Origin: Duganella sp. sic0402
Lineage (GTDB): Bacteria > Pseudomonadota > Gammaproteobacteria > Burkholderiales > Burkholderiaceae_D
Length of the DNA stretch: 64,000 bases
NCBI RefSeq assembly: GCF_019219065.1
Contig: NZ_JAHUWK010000013.1
Location: forward strand, 1 to 64,000
Direction of reading: 5' to 3'
Shown piece by piece: positions 58,768 through 64,000 of the stretch; the stretch's first letter is position 1; every line of letters starts with the position of its first letter. Under the pieces are notes generated by a model that saw only the letters and a program-made list of their open reading frames with translations, was not told the DNA's origin and did no database searches. Both the position numbers and the translations under genes were made by a program.

Positions 58768-60456
58768 TTAGAAGACCGACAGCACCGGGTAGCGGCGCCA
58801 TTCCGGCTCTTCATGGCGCTTGCCGTTGGCGAAGATGAAGCCCAGCACCGCATCCTGATCCGACAGCAGCGCCGGATTGGCAGCCTTCCAGGCTTCAAAC
58901 CTGGCCTTCAGTTCAGGCTCGGTTTCCAGCATTTCCAGCGCCAGGTCTTCGAACACGTAGTCGGAGTAGGCTTCCTTCTTTTCCAGCACGCTGTTGAAGA
59001 AGCCCCAGCGGAAGAAGGAGTCGTGGCCTTGCGGTTCCAGCGTCTCGACGGCGTAGCGGGCGTTGGCCTGCTTCAGGGGGATGAAGTAGTCGCCCGGATG
59101 CACGGTGAAGGTAGCGGTGCGTGCTTCCAGCTGCACTTCGTCATGATACATATGGCCTTCGTAGGCATTCGGGCGCGAGGTGACGGAAGCGATGTGGTAG
59201 TACTGCGCTTCCACTTCCTGTGCTTCTTCGAAGCGCGCCATTTCAACGCCGTTCCATTGCAGGCGCTCGATGGCTTCGCGCCAGGCTTGCGGCACGATAT
59301 AGCCTTTCGGCGCGCGCACGGTGGCCGACGGTACGAAGCTGTTGTAGTAGGCGATGTCCTTTTCCCACGGCTTGCTGCGGTCGTAGGACAGGCGCTGGTA
59401 GTTGCCCAGCAGGCTAGCGCTGCGCTTGGCTGCATAGCCTTTGAAGCGGAAGGTGGATGGATTGGTTTCGTCCATCTTCCAGCTGACGGTCCACTCGGTG
59501 GCGCTGGCGGCTTGCTGTTTCGCCTCGGCGCGCAGTTGTTTGATGTGCTCACCGTGCTCGATGGTGAAAGCCAGCGTCACGTCCAGCAGCGCGCGCATCG
59601 AATCGTAGCGGTCCTTGTAGGGCTTGAGCATATGCGTCTCCGGCATGAAGCCGATCACGTGGTGCAGGGCGGCGAAGCCGGTCGAGAAGCGCGGCACTTC
59701 CAGGAATTCGGCGATGCCGTCGTCCGGCGTGTCCTTGACGGGATTGACGTAAGGGCAGGTCGGCCAGCCTTTCGCTTCCATCTCCTTGTAGATGTGCGGC
59801 AGCATGGTGTTGCGCAGGAAGGGGCCGAGGCCGTAGCCCAGCTTGTCCGCCTGGGTGTGGATCAGCGTCATGGTGTACGGATAGTCGGCGCCGTTGGAGG
59901 TGTGGGTGTCCACCATCACGTCCGGGTCCCAGCTGGTCAGCAGTTGATTGAACAGCTGGGCGTTATACGTATCGCATTTGACGAAGTCGCGGTTCAGGTC
60001 GAGGTGGCGGCTGTTGCCGCGGAAACCGAATTGCTCCGGACCGTCCTGGTTGACGCGCGAGGTGTTGGCACGGTTCAGCGCACCGTCGACGTTGTACAGC
60101 GGGACGAACAGCAGCACGCTGTTGCCGAGGCCCGCCAGCTTGACCGGATCGAAGCACAGGTCGCGCACCAGCGCCATGCAGGCGTCCACGCCTTCGGGTT
60201 CGCCGGGGTGGATGCCGTTGTTGTTGAAGAAGACGGTGCGGCCTTCGGCCTTGATCTGGCTGCGGTCGTGTACGCCATCGGCGCTGACCACGCCGGCGTG
60301 CACCGGCGTGCCGCCATCCGACAGGCCGATCTGTTCAAACCGCAGCACATGCGGGAAGCGCTGCGCCAGCTCGGTGTAGAAGGCGATGCATTCGTTCCAG
60401 GTGGTCGTTTGGTTTTGATTGCCTTTTTCGTAAGGCGTCAGCATGTCTGCGTGCAT
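58768..60456 (-). CDS. M14-family zinc carboxypeptidase-like protein
   Basis: A 562-residue protein. The zinc ligands His and Glu are in FNNNGIHPGEPEG, the Arg/Asn site in GNSRHLDLNRDF, and the third His ligand is in MVDTHTSNGADYP. The length exceeds a single carboxypeptidase domain (~300); the extra ~230 residues follow the catalytic part and may be a beta-rich accessory region. There is no signal peptide with the start at 60456. It may process peptides or peptide-like conjugates. The FUSC gene follows in the same direction after an inverted repeat. Confidence 0.85.
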   Translation of the reverse strand: MHADMLTPYEKGNQNQTTTWNECIAFYTELAQRFPHVLRFEQIGLSDGGTPVHAGVVSADGVHDRSQIKAEGRTVFFNNNGIHPGEPEGVDACMALVRDLCFDPVKLAGLGNSVLLFVPLYNVDGALNRANTSRVNQDGPEQFGFRGNSRHLDLNRDFVKCDTYNAQLFNQLLTSWDPDVMVDTHTSNGADYPYTMTLIHTQADKLGYGLGPFLRNTMLPHIYKEMEAKGWPTCPYVNPVKDTPDDGIAEFLEVPRFSTGFAALHHVIGFMPETHMLKPYKDRYDSMRALLDVTLAFTIEHGEHIKQLRAEAKQQAASATEWTVSWKMDETNPSTFRFKGYAAKRSASLLGNYQRLSYDRSKPWEKDIAYYNSFVPSATVRAPKGYIVPQAWREAIERLQWNGVEMARFEEAQEVEAQYYHIASVTSRPNAYEGHMYHDEVQLEARTATFTVHPGDYFIPLKQANARYAVETLEPQGHDSFFRWGFFNSVLEKKEAYSDYVFEDLALEMLETEPELKARFEAWKAANPALLSDQDAVLGFIFANGKRHEEPEWRRYPVLSVF

Positions 60457-60598
60457 GGTGGTCAGGAATAGGGGGAAGGGCGAGATTGTATCATCGTGCC
60501 CGTTTTTTGAGCGATCGCAGCGGCGGGCTTGCGTTGCTTCAAGGCAAACTCGTTTGGCGGATGGTCTACTGCTCTTTCATTCACCAAGGGAGGCTGCC

Positions 60599-61285
60599 AT
60601 GCGTTGGATATGGATGATGTGGCTGGCGCTGCTGTGCACGCCCGGCGCGGCACAGCCGCAGATGATTACCTTGCCGGGCAAGGGCGGCGCGGTGACGTCG
60701 CAGGGCCGGGTGCAGCTGGCCGGCAAGGGACTGGTGCTGATCCGTTTCCAGGACCTGCGCATCCTGGCGGTGGAGGCGGACGCGGGCGTGTATGACCGCG
60801 ACGCGGCGCAAGCCTGGCCAACGGCGGACCTGCTGCTGGTGCTGCCTCCCGGCGCCGGGCGTTATCAGGGACTGGCGCCGCTGGGCGGACTGCCGGAGGG
60901 GATGCCGGTGATTGTGGCGGAGATGGCCGGCCATGGCGCCGTGGCCGGACCTCGGCTGTATCCGCTGCGGCCATGGAGCACCCTGGAACTGCGCAAGCAG
61001 CGGACCTTGCTGCGGGTGACCGCGATGCCGGGCGCGCCGGGCACGGCGGCGGTGGCTGGCTATCTGCTGGAAGTGGGGAATCGCCGCGCCTCGTACCGGC
61101 TGTATGCCGGCGGCGCGGAAGATGAGGCGGCGCTGCTGGCGCAACGCCTGCCGGGTGCCGATGTGGCGCTGCTGCCGGGCAGCGCCGGGCCGCAACTGCT
61201 GGCGCTGAACCGTGGCGCGCCGGCCGGCAGCGCACCGGCCGCGTTGACGACGGCCGGCTATGCCTTCACGGCGCGCAAGCGCTGA
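60599..61285 (+). CDS. Secreted protein with a degenerate metallo-beta-lactamase-like fold
   Basis: A 228-residue protein with a signal peptide (residues 1-19, ending GAAQ); AAGGGAGG precedes the ATG at 60599. The order of hydrophobic strands resembles an UlaG-type metallo-beta-lactamase: VLIRFQDLRILAVEAD, DLLLVLPPGAGRYQGLAPL, MPVIVAEM, LLRVTAMPGAPG, YRLYAGGAEDEAALLAQRL and ADVALLPG. The HxHxDH metal motif is replaced by LPPGAG and the GDT Asp by Gly, so it is probably catalytically inert. The stop directly abuts the convergent FMN reductase stop. The fold call is from pattern reading only. Confidence 0.6.
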   Translation: MRWIWMMWLALLCTPGAAQPQMITLPGKGGAVTSQGRVQLAGKGLVLIRFQDLRILAVEADAGVYDRDAAQAWPTADLLLVLPPGAGRYQGLAPLGGLPEGMPVIVAEMAGHGAVAGPRLYPLRPWSTLELRKQRTLLRVTAMPGAPGTAAVAGYLLEVGNRRASYRLYAGGAEDEAALLAQRLPGADVALLPGSAGPQLLALNRGAPAGSAPAALTTAGYAFTARKR

Positions 61286-61855
61286 TTACTTCTTCTTGGC
61301 GGTGGTCTCGACCCAGGTAGCGTAGGTGTCGATGAACTTCTTGAGGAATTGCTTGGTGCTGTCGTTGTTGAGCTTGCCGTCCGCGCCCAGCAGGTTGGCG
61401 GCGCCGCCGATATAGGCTTCCGGCTGTTGCAGCAGAGGCATGTCGAGGAATACCAGCGACTGGCGCAGGTGGTGATTGGCGCCGAACGCACCGGTGGCGC
61501 CAGGCGTGATGCTGACGATGCCGGCCGGCTTGCCGCCCCACACGCTGCTGCCGTAAGGGCGCGAGCCGACGTCCAGCGCGTTTTTCAGCGCGGCCGGGGT
61601 CGAACGGTTGTATTCCGGGGTGAAGAACAGCACGCCGTCGAATTCCTTGAGGCGGTCGCGGAACTGCGTCCATGCCTGTGGTGGCGTCACGCCATTGCCT
61701 TCCAGGTCTTCGTTGTACAGGGCCAATTCGCCGATCTCAACGATTTCCAGGCTCAGCGAGGATGGCGCCAGGGCGATGACTTCGTGGGCGAACTTACGGT
61801 TCAGCGATTCCTTGCGCAGGCTGCCGATCACAACGGCGATTTTCTTGGCGGACAT
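61286..61855 (-). CDS. NADPH-dependent FMN reductase (chromate/quinone reductase type)
   Basis: A 189-residue flavodoxin-fold enzyme. The FMN phosphate loop is VIGSLRKESLNRKFA near the N-terminus and the isoalloxazine loop is FTPEYNRSTPAALKNALD. It belongs with ChrR/azoreductase-like enzymes that reduce quinones or metals with two electrons and limit redox stress. The ATG at 61855 has AGGAG six bases upstream; the ATG at 61861 directly touches that site. It is monocistronic. Confidence 0.9.
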   Translation of the reverse strand: MSAKKIAVVIGSLRKESLNRKFAHEVIALAPSSLSLEIVEIGELALYNEDLEGNGVTPPQAWTQFRDRLKEFDGVLFFTPEYNRSTPAALKNALDVGSRPYGSSVWGGKPAGIVSITPGATGAFGANHHLRQSLVFLDMPLLQQPEAYIGGAANLLGADGKLNNDSTKQFLKKFIDTYATWVETTAKKK

Positions 61856-61908
61856 GTACATCTCCTAGAGTGGATTTTTGCGGAAACATTAATGTAACCG
61901 ATCCAAAC

Positions 61909-61940
61909 AAAAAGCCACGCCGCGTTTCCGGGGCGTGGCT
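61909..61940 (-). terminator. Intrinsic terminator after the S46 peptidase gene
   Basis: AGCCACGCC (61913-61921) pairs perfectly with GGCGTGGCT (61932-61940). Five A's at 61909-61913 give the minus-strand U-tract. It lies 21 bases after the peptidase stop. Confidence 0.9.
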
Positions 61941-61961
61941 TCTGTCTTAAGAGAGAGACGC

Positions 61962-64000
61962 TTATTCGGCGTTCATCTCTTTCAGCAGGTTGTCGGCGTG
62001 GTCGACGTGTTTCATATTCCACAGGATGTAGCGCAGGTCGACCTGGATGTCGCGGGTCATCGCCTTGTTAAAGTCCCAGTCGGAGATGATCGAATCCAGC
62101 GTGCCGTCGAAGGCTAGGCCAATCCATTCGCCCTTGCTGTTCAGCGCGGCCGAACCGGAGTTGCCGCCGGTGATGTCCAGCGTGGCCAGGTAGGCGACCG
62201 GCACCGATTTCAGCTTCGGATCGGCGTACTTGCCGTACTCCTTGGCCTTGATCGCTTTCAGCTGCGCAGCGGGGGCGTTGAACTCGCCTTTGCCGGTGGC
62301 TTTGGCGGCCACGCCTTCCACGGTGGTGAAGGCCTTCCAGCTGGAACCGTCCGAGCCAGGATCGCGGCCGGCGACTTTGCCGAAGGTCACGCGCAGGGTG
62401 CTGTTGGCGTCAGGGTAGACGGCCTGGCCTTTGCTATGCATGTAGGCGATCTTGGCCTTCATGTAGTTGGCATAGGCTTGTTGCAGCTTGCCGCCCAGTT
62501 CCTCTTCTTCCGCTTCCGACTTCAGGTCAGGGCCGTACAGCGCCACGGCAGCCTTGATGAAGCTGTCGTTGCTGGCCTTGAAGTCTTCCGGCTTGCGGTC
62601 CAGCCAGGCTTTGCGCTCAGCCAGGTCGCCCAGTTTGCTACCGGCGTACAGCGTATCCAGCGCGGCTTGCAGATCGGCCTTGCTCATGCCGTCCTTGATG
62701 CCGGCCACCGAGTCAAACGCGGCGTTGCGTTGCGCGGCTGGCTGGGCAGCGTATTTAACCAGGCTGTTCAGCACCAGCGCCTTGTCGACTTTTTCGTCGT
62801 AGTTGCGCACCAGCGCATCCACCGATGCCTTGATGCGTGGCACGTCGCGCACCTGGTAGCCCGATTTGCGCTCAGCGTCGGGCTTGGTGTTTTCGTTGGA
62901 CAGGCGATACAGCATGCGCGCGGTGTTCAGCAGGCGTGGTTTGGCCGAGCCGAAGTAATAGTCGCGCTTCACTTCCGTATCGCGCTGGGCGATCAGTTTT
63001 TCGACCTGCTCGATGTCGCCGGCGTATTCGGCCTTGCGCTTGGCGTCGGCGTTGATCCACTGCTTCAGCGCTTCATGCTCGGCGGTTTTACGCTGCAGCA
63101 TATCGCTGCCGGCGTAGGAATCCAGCATGCCCTGGCGGTTCTTGTAGTAGTTGTTGATGCCGGCCACTTGCGACGCATACTTCAGCGCGGTGTCCTTGTT
63201 GTCCTTGGTGGTGTCGGCGATGATGGCCAGGCTTTCCGCCGATTGCTTCACAAACGCTGGATAGTTCCAGTCGAAGGTGAACGCGACTTCCGATGGCAGG
63301 CGATGGCGGTTGGTGCGGCCAGGGTAGCCCAGCACCATGATGAAGTCGCCTTCTTTCACGCCTTCCTTGGCCAGCTTCAGGTGGTGCTGCGGCACGTAAG
63401 GCACGTTGTCCTTGCTGAAGTCGGCGGCCTTGCCGTCCTTGCTGACGTAGGCGCGGTAGAAGCCGTAGTCGCCGGTGTGGCGTGGCCACATCCAGTTGTC
63501 GGTGTCGCCGCCGAATTTGCCGACGCCTTCAGGTGGTGCGTGCACCAGGCGCACGTCGCGGATTTCCAGCTGCTTGATCAGGTAGAACTCCAGGCCGCCG
63601 TAGTAGGACGACACGGTGCAACGGTGGCCGGCGTCTTTTTCGCAGTCGGCCTGGATGGTTTTCTGATTTTTCTCAATGGCGTCGACGCGCGCTTTGCCGC
63701 TCAGCTTGGCGACTTCAGGCGTCACCACTTGCTTGCTGACGTCGGTCACGGCCTTGGTCACGAAGATGCGGGTGCCGGGAGCGGCGGGCAGTTCTTCGCC
63801 CAGGTTATGTGCCAGGAAGCCGTTGGCGAGCAGATTGCGCTCAGGCGTCGAGTTGTGCGCCACGCTGCCATACACGCAGTGGTGATTGGTGGCGACCAGG
63901 CCTTGCGGCGACACGAAGGAGGCCGAGCAGCCGCCGAGGCTGACGATGGCGCCCATTGGGAATTCGGTCAGTTTGGTCAGGTTGGCTGGGTCCAGCTTAA
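61962..64000 (-). CDS. S46-family serine peptidase (dipeptidyl-peptidase 7/11 type), 5' partial
   Basis: At least 678 residues are present; the frame stays open to the window edge, so the N-terminus with its signal peptide is missing. The catalytic His lies in LVATNHHCVYGSVAH and the Ser in TGGNSGSAALNSKGEW near the C-terminus, the order typical of chymotrypsin-like S46 enzymes. These remove N-terminal dipeptides in the periplasm and are common in bacteria that live on proteins. An internal ATG at 63956 lies inside the conserved domain and is not the true start. A terminator follows. Confidence 0.93.
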   Translation of the reverse strand, partial: KLDPANLTKLTEFPMGAIVSLGGCSASFVSPQGLVATNHHCVYGSVAHNSTPERNLLANGFLAHNLGEELPAAPGTRIFVTKAVTDVSKQVVTPEVAKLSGKARVDAIEKNQKTIQADCEKDAGHRCTVSSYYGGLEFYLIKQLEIRDVRLVHAPPEGVGKFGGDTDNWMWPRHTGDYGFYRAYVSKDGKAADFSKDNVPYVPQHHLKLAKEGVKEGDFIMVLGYPGRTNRHRLPSEVAFTFDWNYPAFVKQSAESLAIIADTTKDNKDTALKYASQVAGINNYYKNRQGMLDSYAGSDMLQRKTAEHEALKQWINADAKRKAEYAGDIEQVEKLIAQRDTEVKRDYYFGSAKPRLLNTARMLYRLSNENTKPDAERKSGYQVRDVPRIKASVDALVRNYDEKVDKALVLNSLVKYAAQPAAQRNAAFDSVAGIKDGMSKADLQAALDTLYAGSKLGDLAERKAWLDRKPEDFKASNDSFIKAAVALYGPDLKSEAEEEELGGKLQQAYANYMKAKIAYMHSKGQAVYPDANSTLRVTFGKVAGRDPGSDGSSWKAFTTVEGVAAKATGKGEFNAPAAQLKAIKAKEYGKYADPKLKSVPVAYLATLDITGGNSGSAALNSKGEWIGLAFDGTLDSIISDWDFNKAMTRDIQVDLRYILWNMKHVDHADNLLKEMNAE

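Noticed and set aside
57538..60471. A 977-residue open frame on the plus strand across FUSC and the M14 peptidase
   Set aside because: It is antisense to two genes with clear family motifs; composition (His, Gln, Val, Arg) is typical of a shadow frame.
1..64000. Mobile elements, defence systems, secondary-metabolite clusters, tRNAs or CRISPR arrays
   Set aside because: No transposase, integrase, nuclease/toxin pair, synthase cluster, tRNA cloverleaf or regular repeat-spacer pattern was recognised anywhere in the window.

Overview
This 64 kb window looks like chromosomal DNA of a high-GC betaproteobacterium of the Oxalobacteraceae (Massilia/Duganella/Janthinobacterium type). The reasons are the rRNA operon end, the Burkholderiales-style queA-tgt-yajC-secD-secF block, a Pseudomonas/Burkholderiales-type two-subunit arginine succinyltransferase, and GC-rich codon use that produces long antisense shadow frames. 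The genus is an inference; no species-specific marker was identified. No transposase, integrase, phage gene, CRISPR array or tRNA was seen.

Layout. 1-390: 3' end of 23S rRNA, complete 5S rRNA and the operon terminator. 0.5-5.6 kb: a secreted TPR protein overlapped by an L,D-transpeptidase, a PagL-like lipid A deacylase, a beta-hydroxyacid dehydrogenase and an M20 amidohydrolase. 5.7-12.5 kb: a molybdopterin oxidoreductase, a lipoprotein aminopeptidase, and a tandem pair of long-chain acyl-CoA synthetases behind a perfect palindromic operator candidate. 12.5-20.2 kb: PhoD phosphatase, YciA-like thioesterase, Atm1-type ABC exporter, secreted M20 peptidase, GH43 glycosidase and two small membrane proteins. 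20.3-28.3 kb: a dicarboxylate/glutamate symporter, an orphan GltL-type ATPase, a secreted amidohydrolase, pyrC, DUF3025, a Gfo/Idh oxidoreductase, an MFS carrier and a 38-residue membrane protein.

28.3-36 kb: recG, then queA-tgt-yajC-secD-secF (queuosine tRNA modification plus accessory Sec translocase). 36-39.3 kb: a YafY/WYL regulator with a glutathione transferase, an HDOD protein, an unknown 93-residue protein and a MarR regulator. 39.3-52.4 kb is the most coherent system: an ArgR-like GlxA/AraC activator followed by astC, two astA subunits, astD, astB, an NAD-specific glutamate dehydrogenase (gdhB) and astE. Together these convert arginine to glutamate and succinate and then oxidise glutamate to 2-oxoglutarate. 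gdhB lies inside the operon, and its upstream region shares a 13-base word with the promoter of a cationic amino-acid-type permease at 53.5 kb.

52.5-64 kb: EF-hand protein, several very small membrane or hypothetical proteins, an imperfect 89-bp palindromic repeat, an EamA exporter, a FUSC membrane protein, an M14 carboxypeptidase, a secreted protein that resembles a metallo-beta-lactamase fold without its metal ligands, an FMN reductase, and an S46 peptidase cut by the window end.

Most of the window is ordinary. The items most worth a second look are the arginine catabolic operon and its putative operators, the apparent dead metallo-beta-lactamase, the small ORFs with good ribosome-binding sites, leader hairpins that could mask ribosome-binding sites, and the palindromic repeats.
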